Below, in pieces: positions 48,930 to 60,921 of a stretch of 64,000 nucleotides of DNA. A program made the translations under genes and the position numbers. The DNA comes from Euonymus europaeus (taxonomy: Eukaryota; Streptophyta; Magnoliopsida; Celastrales; Celastraceae): assembly GCA_963580455.1 (NCBI GenBank), contig OY756972.1, forward strand, positions 5,037,001 through 5,101,000, given 5' to 3'. Position 1 is the stretch's first letter, and the number at the start of each line of letters is the position of its first letter. Below the pieces are notes generated by a model. That model ran no database searches and had not been told where the DNA came from. It was given only the letters and a program-made list of their open reading frames with translations.

Positions 48930-49183
48930 GCTTATTCCTATGTCAGTGTTGTGGTCAATCTGGAAAGAAAGGAACAACAGAGCCTTCAACGACAGGGAAT
49001 CCACTTGAGATGCTTTCTTTGTTAATTAGTTTGTGTGCCTTAAGTTTTGGAGTATTTCTTTTCCGGGAAATGTTTTTGATCATATGAATTTTTCTCCCTT
49101 GTAGCTGTTTATGTTTTGCACTCTTTTGGGGCCTGAATAAAGTATTTTCCATTAAATAAAGAAGAAGAAGAAGAAGAAGAAGA
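48930..49183 (+). pseudogene. 5'-truncated LINE: end of pol plus 3' UTR and GAA tail
   Basis: In the frame starting near 48944 one reads VVNLERKEQQSL; the neighbouring frame resembles the SIWKERNNRAFND end of plant LINE pol (GGAAAGAAAGGAACAACAGAG). The typical 3' untranslated part of these elements (TTTGCACTCTTTTGGGGCC) follows, then AATAAA and a run of GAA units (49160-49182). Only the last few hundred bases are present. Confidence 0.6.
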
Positions 49184-50324
49184 AATTCAATTGTAATATC
49201 CAACAGCACACTAACGAATAATCACTTGCCTCATCATGTCCATATCTTTTTTACTCTGTTCCCACACAATATTATTTTGTGCAACCTCAGCTTTCAAACT
49301 AAAATTCAATTCACACTATATTATCTTCCATATCATGTCACCTTCTAAGAGTTGCATATAGCACATGGACCTAGAGCTTGGTTACGTTAGGCTCAGCTCT
49401 TCACAGTGGAAAAATATAAATGCTAAATTTTCTACTCGTTTGCCGGCCATGGAAACTCCTGGTGACAGCATGCAGAAAACACAAGAAAGTATCTGAAACG
49501 AAGGGCTACCTTGTTTTTTTCTTTACCACTATAGATCCTCGATCATTTATGTGGTCACATTCTCATCATTTATCAAGTTTTAATCTTAACATAGCCTCAC
49601 GAAATTGCCATCAGAGTTGTTGCACATCGAAATAGTTTAGAGATTAGAACATTCGAAGCTCAGCAACTATGAAAGATGATTTAGAGAACATACATATCAA
49701 ATAATTTGCTAACAACGAATTCAATCATATTTATACAAGCAGTCTAAATAACTATAATTGAAACTAATATCTTGCTATGCAGTGCCAACTGCCACGATCA
49801 ATGTAAGTGCTGAACATCTCTTAAACACTTGGCATGTGACATCTACTCAGCTAAATGCAGTAAAACTAATTCATATGCTGCAAATCTACTAAACAGAATC
49901 AAATTTAAGTAAATAGCATAAATGTACCTTTTGCGGGAATGAAATCTGCCTGCGTAGCAATGCAGATTTGAAAATCATGGCGCACCAGGTTCTGATCGTA
50001 TTAATTTAGCAAATGACCAGAAGTGCCAAACTCAGTGTTTAGGTGGGTTTCTATCTACACTGCGAAAATTGAACAATGTCCCTAGCCAGCACTTCTGTAA
50101 ATTAATCTCCCTATCCAATCTGCAAACTAGTCCAATTCCACAAAAGAATGGAATGGTGCAAAACTGCAGATAATACACTATCAATCAGACATTTATCACT
50201 ACAACTACATCTAAAAACGTCAAAAACGAACTTCTTCCTCCTCCTCTACCCCCCTGAAAATGCAGAAATCCTTGATAATCAAAATAAGTAACGGAAAAAT
50301 CCTTCTCTGTAACCATCATCCCTC
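49184..50324. other. Intergenic, 3' flank of the NYN gene
   Basis: AT-rich, no recognised gene; part may belong to the 3' UTR of the gene at 50325-51347. Confidence 0.45.
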
Positions 50325-51347
50325 TCAAAAGTCTTCCTGTCTGCTTCTCCTACTCTTAGGGACCAAATCCTTCTCTGTAACCTCCCCACTCTCAACTGCT
50401 GCCCAGGGTAACCACAAATCCGCATGCCTCACCAGCGCCCTGTCCCAATCCCCAACCACTACCGTCCCCAATTTCTCCTCCCTCGCCTTCCTCAACATGT
50501 CAGAGAAATCCAAATCATCGGATACCAAGAAGAGCCAATCAATCCCTCTACTCAATGAATGTTGCATCTGCCTCTTCACTGCCCAATCCGCGGCCTGGGC
50601 CTTATCCTCCACCGTTTTTACATAAACCCCTGCCCTCCTAAGCTCCGCCGCCAACCCATACCCCATTTTCGGTGTGACCGATTCCCTGGCTGCTTCATTG
50701 TACTTGTGCTTCCGTCTAATCAACTTCTCCTTGTAGCGCGGGCTCTTGATTCCCGTCAATGAACGCATTCTCTTCAATTTCTTTTGCCGCTCCAGCCCGT
50801 GAAATTGCTTGAAATGTTTCTTCAAATCAAGACTCGTTTTAAATTTGCGTCCACAGACTTTACACACGGGAGTGACCAGCCCATTCCTCTCGAGAATTTC
50901 TAACTGTTTGCGTTCGCGGCGTTCCTCGCCGACCCACATGGGGAGACGAATGAAAGCGTGGCGATTCGCGTAGGCCGACATGTCTACGACTTCCCCGAAT
51001 TTCTCCGCCACTTTCTTAAGCGCCGTTGCCGCCTGGTAAGGCCGATCGAGAGGGGGTTTGTTGTCGAGGTCCCACAAGACAATAACTTTTTCCTTTTCGG
51101 AAGCGTAGACGCCGTCCCTCTTCTTCACGATGTTGACATCGTAGTCCTCGTCGCTCCCTCGGACACGCCATCGCCGAGCAGTGAACTTCTGCCTTCCAGG
51201 TTGTAATGTGAGAGCGAATTTCATGGAGAAGTTTAGAGACAGAGAGAAAGAGAGGTTGGTCCGGTACAATTGAAGCGGGGACTTCAGTGACAGAGGAAAA
51301 AGGGATTTTCCGGGAACGGGGTGTACTGTAACACAGAGTGTACCCAT
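50325..51347 (-). CDS. NYN-domain putative RNase with a C2H2 zinc finger
   Basis: 340 residues from the ATG at 51347; the frame stays open 34 codons upstream, but that part is rich in AT-coded residues and looks like leader. NYN (PIN-like) acidic residues: D93 and D95 in IVLWDLDNKPP, D254 in QAADWAV, and D277/D278/D280 in VSDDLDF, which would bind metal for RNA cleavage. A C2H2 finger lies within (C162-x2-C165, H178-x4-H183; CKVCGRKFKTSLDLKKHFKQFH in pattern, split here by position). Plants have a small family described as putative endonuclease or glycosyl hydrolase with this design. Residues 1-60 are basic and Ser/Leu-rich, compatible with a plastid or mitochondrial transit peptide. The target RNA is unknown. 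No break is visible. Confidence 0.85.
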   Translation of the reverse strand: MGTLCVTVHPVPGKSLFPLSLKSPLQLYRTNLSFSLSLNFSMKFALTLQPGRQKFTARRWRVRGSDEDYDVNIVKKRDGVYASEKEKVIVLWDLDNKPPLDRPYQAATALKKVAEKFGEVVDMSAYANRHAFIRLPMWVGEERRERKQLEILERNGLVTPVCKVCGRKFKTSLDLKKHFKQFHGLERQKKLKRMRSLTGIKSPRYKEKLIRRKHKYNEAARESVTPKMGYGLAAELRRAGVYVKTVEDKAQAADWAVKRQMQHSLSRGIDWLFLVSDDLDFSDMLRKAREEKLGTVVVGDWDRALVRHADLWLPWAAVESGEVTEKDLVPKSRRSRQEDF

Positions 51348-52064
51348 GTCTCCAGAGGTTTTTGATGCTGCATTGGGGGAGGTTTGTGGTTTTAAATCAC
51401 TGATAATAAAAAAATGGAAAAAATGATAAATGTGTGGCGTGGTAATCATCTTAGAGAGATATTTTTTATTGAAAAAATTTTGAAATTGAATGTTTATATT
51501 TTAAATTTAATGGTATGAAATTGTCACACATTTTTAATAAAAGTTTTGATTTTTATTTTAAATAATAAAAATATATTTTTAAAATGTATATTAATCATTT
51601 ATCATGCTTTTGATTTTTTCTTTTAAAAAAAAAATAGATGCCCCAAATTTGGACACTGTAGAACCTCATGACCTCTCTCGAATCTTTTGATACTCTCTTG
51701 ATTTGTTGTTTTATCTTCTTCCCTCCTTCAGAGTTTTTTTTTTTTTTTTAAAACACCATCCTTCATAGTTAAGATACGAAAATGCACATTCATATAAATT
51801 TTATCCATAAACTTTCATAATATATGTGACCTGCCACATATATTTTAAACCATAAAAAAAAATTGCATTTAATATTTTTCTTATCTCTCTCATTCTCTTC
51901 GTCCCTTGGAGATAGTCTTAGTCCTTGTTTGCTTCAGAGTATACGATGGCTTATACTTTGTTACCCATACTCTCGAATACTCTCAACTTTTATGCTATAC
52001 AATAGCTTATATTCTATGAGATATACTCTCATCCAAATAGTTTCTATATTTATTTGTTCCAAAT
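51348..52064. other. Intergenic, no gene seen
   Basis: Upstream region of the NYN gene; AT-rich with T- and A-runs. Confidence 0.4.
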
Positions 52065-52300
52065 TAGTCTAGTATAACTTTTTAAAATGTACTTAATTAA
52101 TTAGATTCCTAAAAGACACATATTTAATGGATTTTGTTATCTTACAAAGTTTTCCATCTTTCTATGACTATTTGAGCTATAAAAAATTCATCAATTAAGG
52201 GTATATTAGAAAGCATACAAGTAAATTTTAATTTTCTCACTGCATTAATTAGATTTTCTTAATTTGTGTGAAAAAATAAGGAAGACTGTCTTTATGCGAC
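52065..52300. repeat. Diverged partial copy of the Stowaway-type MITE
   Basis: Follows the 48231-48534 element closely, with the words AGACTTTTTAAAATGT-like start, TCTTTCTATGACTATTTG, AAGCATACAAGTAAATT and GACTGTCTTTATG in the same order. Left TIR not recognisable. Confidence 0.6.
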
Positions 52301-55300
52301 AAATGAAGTTTTTTGTTTCTTCCACTTTTCCTATTATCTCTCATATTTTTCTCCTCCTTCCCCGCTTCTCTCTCCTAGATACTCTCACTTTCGCTATTCT
52401 ATCTCATTTTCTCTCATTCAAATCACATCTCTCTCATCAAACAATCATGACAAGGATAAACAATGTAATTTTAACACGAAAATAATATAATTACAACCTG
52501 AACACAATGTAATGACAATTTGATGACAAAGAGCTGCTTCATCTAGTGTTTTCTCACTTGTTTAAGACTTTTTTAACTATTATTTTTACAATGTTAAAAA
52601 ATAATTAGTGCAAATCATTCAGAACACAGTGTATTTGACGGGTAAAGATAAAAGATATCAAATGACCATTTAATTGTAATTGACAGATAAAGAGAAAACA
52701 TATAAAATGATCATTTAATTATAATGTTCATCATGAACAATGTAATAGAAAGGTAAAAATAATGCAATAAAAATGTAAAACAAATGTAATTACAAGGTGG
52801 AACAATGTCAAACAGCACATGTGTTTATATACTACATCATCTCTCCCTCACTTAACGACAACTAAACTTCGACATCTAATCACCAATTGCAACGCAGCTG
52901 GTCTTAAAACCCAAATAGAACATAGCTGGTCTCCTTCACTGACCAACAACGAAACTTCGACGTCCAATCACCTATTGCAACACAACTGCTCTCAAAAAGT
53001 TGAAAATCAATAAGAAATCTCAAAAATGAGATAAAACCCAGTTGGTCTCTCTCAGTAACTGACAACAAAACATCCACGTCCAATCACCAATTGCAACACA
53101 ACTAATCTCAAAAAATTGAAAATTGAAAATAAAAATAAAAACTAAAAAACTAGATAGAACGTATGACAAGAGTGTCTTATTGTCACAATGATATATTACA
53201 CTGTTACAAGCTCTTATTATGGACAACCAATATATATATATTGCACTACCGGTTCAGATACTCCGAGTACAAATCGTGCACACCCCCAAGGCCCAAACCC
53301 AAGGAGAGAGAGATTGCGAAATTGTTGGGCTTAAAATTTCGTGGGCTTAGTGGACAAGTGTGGGCTCAGGTTAGCACTAGACAGCCCGTGAATTTGAACA
53401 TATAGTTAGGCCCATTATAATAAAGAGCCACAGTTTAACTGTTCAAGTCTTTAATCCGAATTAGCAAGCAACTAACAACTCTAATGCTTCCTCATATCAT
53501 TTCAAATGGTTGGACTCGAGGTTGCAAAAACTGGACAGGACCAGCCAGTCCGATCGTGGACCGGCTCTCTATCTGGTGCGGTTCATGACATATAAATTGA
53601 TGTGTACAAAAATCAGGTGGTTCGTGCAAATCGATTTATTTTTAAACTACCAAAAAACATTTTTGTTTTTAATCTTTTTTTTTAAATATGTCGTTTTGAA
53701 ACTTCGAACATAAAAATATTTCTCCAATGATGCGCCAAATGATTAATTTTTTCTAAAATCATAATAGATGAAATATATAAAAAAATTGAACCACTGAATT
53801 TTAAGTTTTTCTTTAAAAATTAACAAGATTTGTTAATTTTTTCTAAAAATAACAAGATTTGTAATTTGATTTTCATCCGACAACTTATATTTGTTATCAA
53901 TTCTTTTAATCGATTAGGTGTTTTCCAGGAAAAAAAAATCATTACATGCACCATGATAAATACATATTATCAATTATTTTTTTTAAAATAAATGATTATC
54001 TTATACACCAAAATGATGCATCAATTATGAAACTCAAATAGCTAAATTAACAAACTAATTCACATATAATCTTGAACCTCGAATTCGAACTCTACTGCTT
54101 TCCCTTACTAAAAGAGTGTAACGATTAAGGAATCAGTGCATGGTGCACTTGCTCCTCCAATCCGGTTTTCACAACCTACATTAGGTGGGTGTTCTTGTTC
54201 TTCCAAAAACATGTCGTTAACTTTAACAAGGAGGGGGCATTTTTGCGGCCCAATGTAGGCCTAATTCTTTGGGCCCGTTGGCTTTTGTATCAGAAGACTG
54301 TTTATGACGTAATTTCAACGTCACATGGCATTGTCACATGTTTTTCAAGGGAAATCCTAGATTATATCCACTCCGATCAACTGAAGGAAAAAACCAAATC
54401 ATTCCTTTATGGCAAGTCCTGTCTGGGACAAGTGAGCTCTTACTTACATGGTTTTGCCTTGAAAAAACCTTTATTAAATATTTTTACATGGTAATTATAG
54501 TTCTTGAATGGTGGATTTTTCACTTTCTTAGCTCTTCTTCTTTCATTCTCTTTTGCCTTTTGTCTTTCTCAAAACAGTTCAGATAATGTTTGTCGCTTCA
54601 AAATGTGATCTTTATTTAACCCTTGATTAATGTGAATTATTAAATGTTAAGTGTGTCATAAAATTAGGTCTTATCCAACCTCCTTTCAAAATGTCATATA
54701 AAAGAAAGTGAAATTTTGTCTCTACATACAAGTGTGTATGTATAGAAGCATGATCCACCGATGTGGGATGTTCTTCACACATCCCGCACATGCGTGTGCT
54801 GTGTGCTAAACTTGGGTTCCACATGTTACGCACACGTAGAGTTTACAACATGATTATGATATCATGTCATAAAGTTGATTGTTATCCAACTTTTTTCAAA
54901 AAGCCTTGTTAAATATTGAGTTATCCTTTTGACTTCATTAATTTCTTCCATCTACGTTTTTTTCTTCTTCATTTCATTGTTTTTTATTTGTTCAATCAAG
55001 ATTAAACAGATTCACAACCTTTTCCCTTTTTAATGATTAATTTCATCCTTAAATGAAGGTAATTATCATAATAATTATGATACAAACATTCTCAACTACT
55101 ATGGTGCTTATGAATAATGAAATTGAAACCCCACATTTTTTATGAATTGATTCATGTGTAAGCAATTAATTACAGCTAATTAATAAATTATAAAAAACAT
55201 TAAGTGATAAACAAAGGTGGGTCTCATGAAATTAAAACAAACATAATAGAATATAAAAGTTTGGTTGGTCCTAGAAGACTAGACATGACGATTGTTGGAC

Positions 55301-55331
55301 CCCAGTAGTTACAACATATCACTTAAAATAT

Positions 55332-55371
<40 letters not shown>

Positions 55372-55837
55372 GAGCAAGGCATTAGTTATCCCTATCGTTT
55401 GTTCAATGATTTGAATAAAAGAAAAAAATGATGAGAAATGATTTATAGTATATAGTTTATAAAATTAAATTCCACCAAAAGTAGGCCTGGTTAATACAAT
55501 ATAATTAGGGGTGTTGACATAGAAATTTCATTGAATTCAGCCAAAAATTACAAGCCAAGATTAAATAGATTGAGAAGGTGGGGTTTAAATTAAAGCCAGT
55601 CAAAACTTCTAATGAGTTTAGCCCAATTAAATGAGATTAAAAAAAAACTAAATATTAAATAAATAATATTAATATATCAAGTATAAATACGATATTTTCT
55701 ATATAATAAAAAAGAGGGCATAAATACAATAGATAAAGTACCTTTCATTTCATGCATGTATCCTCGTCTAGGCAAGCTTTTTCCGAGACCTAGACAACAT
55801 CTCTAATGAGACAATTTCAATTGTGGAATATAGTCTA
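52301..55837. other. Intergenic, no gene recognised
   Basis: AT-rich. It holds a repeated word group around CAATCACCAATTGCAACACA (three times between 52880 and 53105), a (TA)n tract at about 55336-55365, and a sequence with GAATTCGAACTC (54079) that recurs near 59810. No coding domain found. Confidence 0.45.
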
Positions 55838-58800
55838 CTAGCGCTCAACCCGCGCGTTGCTGCGGGTATGATAATTTTTATTGCATATATAACAAACCCA
55901 ATGAAGATATCACAATATATGACAAATCATAACAATTAACATAAATAAGAACCCCTTTTCTATGTAATCTTCTTGTTTCTTGATCTGTATAATTCTTTTT
56001 CTAAATATAACTTTCCAACTTTGATAAAATTTAAAAAATTTATTAAAAGCATAAATGAAAATGGAAGTAGCCAAACGCGTGAAGTAGCCAACAATTATGT
56101 ATCACCATTATTCACAATTGAAAGTTACTTCAGTTATTGCAGACAGACAGAGAGAGATTAAAAAATAGGAGATTAGATCAAATAGAAGGCCATAAGTTTC
56201 CAGATGCATGATCCAAAAATACAAATCAAAACTGAATCCAAGAATTTAGCACAAGTGACTACAGTCCCAACAACACAGCGTAAGAGCTCATATAAAGAAA
56301 AGTATAGATCATAAATGCATAGAGTTACAATTGTTGAAAGTATATTAAAAAAAAACTTGGATTTAACGGTAGAATATATAAAAGGTTTAAAAAGCAAACA
56401 CTTATAATTTAAAACTAACCTTAAAATAGCTGATGACTTTTAGAATTGTTGAGATGTCCCATGAGTTTGATCTAAAGCAACCTTTAAAAAAAAGGTTAGC
56501 AGTTCTTAACATTGACAGAAGTACTTCTGATGTAAGTTCGATATCCTCTAAATTACCAGTGTTGGTGTTTAAACAATATATGGAATTCAAGTAGCAGCAC
56601 CATCGACATTATAAGTCATGTTAACACAAAGCGAATAACCATTTAGCTGGAGGAGAGACTTAGTCGACATGTCATATCTGAATACACTTGAAAAAGTAGA
56701 ACTATAAGAAAATAAATCCCCTATCCAATGCCTAACCTTAGAGATATCGTTAATCATGAAAGGAAACCTGATCGGTACGGCAATTGGCAAGTGACAAAGG
56801 ATAGTGACCAAAGATGCGGAAACACGGTAGTAAACAAATTAAAATTATTGAACACATACTTAAAATTTATCAAGTTACTATACTTAGAATGATCATTTGC
56901 AAGAGGCAGCAACGATCATATTAATTAACTAACCTAGAAGGTCATTCTCATACCAAAAGCATGAAGATAGAAACAAATTCCATATTACATGAAGCAGATC
57001 CCTCAAAAGTTTAGGACTTTTTGAAGATAAGATTTACTATAAATACTCTATCAATAAATCCAAAGATATCAGCTTGGCACCAATTGCAAGTAGGCCAATT
57101 GCGTGAGACCTACATCTTCCTCATAAGCAATTTTACTAATTTTTCAGAAAAGGAAAACTTTACCACCAAATATATGACAAATGATAGCAATGAATAATTA
57201 TCCTAATTATCCTAGTAGGCAAATGATAGGTTAGTGTTAGAGGAAGCAATTTTATATTTAGATTGAACTTTAAATAGTTACTTAAAGGAACAATTGGTAT
57301 GATATTTGAACCAGAAAGGCCATAACTGTACCTCAAGTCTTTCAAAGGCCTCCCTGTAGCCAGACTGCACATACTCTCTCGCAAGAGTCTCCTCAGGGCA
57401 ATTTGGAGTTTGGGGATGGGAGTTTGGCGAAGTCTATGATTACAAATATATGACAAATGATTGAGAGAGAAACAAACCGGTTTCAACAAACAAAGCATTG
57501 CAAAAAGCAATTGGTGTAATCATTTGCAACTGAAGAATTGCATAAACAAAAATATTGGAATCTTGAAATAGAAAAGAAATTCCATCCAGCAAACTTCATA
57601 AACTAAAATGTTTCAAAAAACAGTAACATCCAATTGAAGATGACAAAAATTATTGCTATCTTCAACTAAACTTACCGGGAACTCATAGATTCTTTATCAC
57701 ACTTCATTCTGTATGCAATCAATGAAGAAGGCCGCCTGCACCATTAAGAAATCTTTCTTCAGGATAAAATAGTAATGCAGATAACTATTTTCTTATGCTG
57801 GTACACTTCCTCCACCTCTCAAAATGGTCCCTGCAAATGTCATATCAGCCACTTGAAAGACAGTGCCTTGCTCAAAATATAAGAGCATTACCAAATACAT
57901 ATCCTATTATACATATGTTATCAGAAACCCAGTTCATTGATCAATCTTCTCATGAACCTCAATCATTTGTTGAAGACTTCAATCATTCTTGTTGGAGGGA
58001 TGCTATGCTGGAAGCAATCAATGCTCAGGGAAAAAATAATTTAACCTGCAAAGCTTTGGATCAATAGAGATGTACGTACCTCATGTTGCAAACCACAACA
58101 CTCAAATTCAAAGATCCATGACACCTGGAAGGGAAAAAAAGAAGCATCAACATTTCCTAGGCTTTATAGCGATAAAAATTTGAAAAAGTGATAATACCGA
58201 ATTGGGGAAAAATCACCTATCTACATGTATGCAAATCCAATTCTGCATTTTGAAGTATCATAAGCCATCATTTAAGAGATAACAGAAGAACATTACCTTG
58301 TCCAATCATGTACTGGTGTCCAGAAATATAGCAGCAATGTATTAAATCACTATCAAGAACACCCATGTACATACTTCGAACATTTTGAACATTTTTTGTC
58401 TTACCTCTGCAGTTTGGCGAAGTTTGGTGAAACAAAAAATGTTCTTACCCATGTACATACTGATTCAATACATTTTTTGATATTGATTCAAGAACACTCC
58501 TGTATATACTTCGAACATTTTTTGTCTTACCTCTGCAGTGTCTCTTTGGAGGCTTGTTCTATCTCATCACTATGATTAGTTCACTCTGATTAGATCAGAC
58601 TACATTATATATCAATATGTAATTGACACTTAAAGCAACAAAAATTCAGTATTCAATTTTATGATTGGCAGGCCAGAATAATTATGATCTCCACCAGTTC
58701 TACACAGCAGATGCAAGAAAAATTGTGATCATCCCAAAAAAAATAAAAGAACCCAAATTACCTTTGCTGTAACCTCCCTTAAATGCAGAAAAATAAAGTA

Positions 58801-59678
58801 ATCATACAAAAGAACTCAATAAATTTTGTACAACCCGGTTTGCGGTTAAAGAAGTGGACAAACACCAAGGCAACATGGAAACTGAAACCAGTCAAAAATA
58901 AAGGCAGAAAAATAGACAAAGCATCCCAAAAAAATTAAGAAATTTCGAGGAAAAATAACTGGGGAAAACATAGGAATGAAGCAATAAGACCAAAAATCCA
59001 TGACATCTGAAGATCTTAACTAACCTTCGCGGTCGATGATAACAAAACCACAGTTGCCCAAAAACCATAGAGAGAAAGATTTGATCTGGCCTTGCCTCCG
59101 CCTTACAACCCTTATGACGAATGACGTTTACGTACTTTACACTTGATCGCTTCCTCGCCGCTGACAAAAGCTACAAAATTGAAAAATGAGATAACCCAAA
59201 AATAGTCATGATTCAACAAAATCAAAAGCAAAATAGGTAGGAAGATGAGGGAAAAGGGCGTCGAAGGGAGCGAGAAACAAAATCAAGCAGCGTAAAGTAG
59301 GTTGATGCACCTGTGAGAAAAGGTCTTTTTCCTTTTTTTTAAATATGTACTTGAGTCGGTGGGCAAACGAACGGCGGGTACAGAGCAGAGAAGGAATGAT
59401 CGACGGACCACATCAGCTCTCGAAAAAGTGGTGCATGTACCGCAGAGGTTCAACAAAAAGGGGAAAACGTCTGACTTGCAGCGAAGGCGAGGTGGGAGAC
59501 ACTCGCCAGCAGAGGAGAACACGCGCAGATATGGGCGAATAAGGAACAGTTATCCATCTCGCAGGACGACGCCGTTTTGCGCAACGGAGCGACAATACCA
59601 GGCGCTGGGCTTTACGTGAACAGTTGGTACTCGCTCTGTGGAGGCGAGGATTCTATCAAGTTTATAGTATAGTATAGA
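55838..59678 (-). mobile_element. Non-autonomous Helitron with both ends preserved
   Basis: Read on the minus strand, the element begins TCTATACTATACTATAAACT at 59678, directly after a host A. It ends with the hairpin ACCCGC...GCGGGT, followed by TGAGCGCTAG at 55838, directly before a host T. A TC start, a short GC-rich hairpin about 10 bases before a terminal CTRR, insertion between A and T, and no target duplication are the marks of a Helitron. It is 3841 bp. No RepHel frame was found. Inside are a copia pol scrap (57830-58045, plus) and several short open minus-strand frames without known domains, possibly captured gene pieces. The 5' 400 bp are more GC-rich than the rest. Confidence 0.82.
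57830..58045 (+). pseudogene. Ty1/copia pol scrap inside the Helitron
   Basis: The open stretch includes ALPNTYPIIHMLSETQF and EPQSFVEDFNHSCWRDAM, close in layout to the copia sequence before RT (a 'P.SY..A..D..W..AM..E' pattern). It breaks off right after the AINAQGKNN part, where an intact RT would go on. Confidence 0.5.
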
Positions 59679-60921
59679 TTGGGGTCCAACTGTACGTTCT
59701 ATGAATTTAATTTGGTTTCTAATTAGTCTCTATAATTAAAGCTAATACTATTACAATGAACCGCAAGTAACTCAATTAACGAACTAATTAGTATGTAATC
59801 TCGAATCCCGAGTTCGAACCTCACTTCCTCTCCTTATTTGAAAGAAGAAGAAGAAGCTAATACTATTAGTATTACTAATAAACGTATTCCTATTTCTTGA
59901 CCATAAAAATGAAATCTCGAGGTCTGTTATAAATTTTTTTACAAAGACGCCCTGTTGCAATAATTTTGTAATCATTAAATTTTTTTTGTTTTTTAAAATC
60001 ACAAATATAGTTTAATATAGATTATGTGTCTAACCGCATTTTTTTAGTAAATAAATATCAAATAGATTGTGAAAAAAGATATTCCTCTAAAAATTATTAA
60101 TCATCGATGATAAATTCGAAACATTTCCTTTTTTCAAGATACATTACAAAGCACGACCTGGAGCACTCCCTAAAAAAAGAATCGTTTGTGCCTCCCGGGC
60201 ATATGACATAGTAATAACCGATTTGAGAAGAATAGCTTATTTGACTGAAATATCCAAATTCGATCTTTAATAGTTAATTATGTGTCGCGAAACCTGCAAC
60301 TAAGATTTTATCAACATATAAAGACGAAGAAGGATAGACAGGTACTTATATCCCGTCCCAACCTAAGCATTACCCTCGCAAACAAATTAACTAAAAACAT
60401 GAACACAACCATCCTGTCAATGTTGTTGTTTTTTAGGCGCTTTAATTTGTTTCTTTCAATCTTTTGTTTTCTTCTTTTTACAGTCTCCGTCTCTCAAGTC
60501 TCAGCCGTCTTGTCCACAAAAACAAATCTTAAGAAAATGAAAAGTCTTCGATTAACAATAAAATTTCTTGACATTCTAGAAGTTCAAAAAATCTCTTGGA
60601 AACACAAAATAAAAATCAAATTAAAGTTTCATTTAACAAACCAAAGACTGTCGGTTATCTTAATTAATTAATTCAATTAAACAAAAATGCCTTATAAAGA
60701 GAGAAATTAATGTCAATGCGAAATGGCTACCACCACTCCACTTTTGCTTGTTTGGAATTGTTCCTCTCCTCCTCCTGCCTTTCTTGAACCAGTCTCTGTC
60801 AACGATCTCATGTCCTCCTCTCCTTCTCCTCCTCCTCCCTCCTCTGTTTCTCTCAAACATTATTCCAACAACAAATACAACGCAGTTAAATTTTTTCTAA
60901 CTTAACCAAAGGTCCAAAGCC
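59679..60921. other. Intergenic, upstream of the SPRY gene
   Basis: Contains a (GAA)n near 59845-59858 and a TTCGAACC-containing repeat (about 59770-59840) resembling the one near 54060-54120. Just before the gene, a short open frame (60723-60905) is rich in Ser and Pro; it is separated from the SPRY ATG by a stop, and could be a leader ORF, but evidence is weak. Confidence 0.4.

Noticed and set aside
59359..59619. GC-rich open frames at the Helitron 5' end
   Set aside because: Three overlapping frames on both strands are open due to base composition; none has a known domain.
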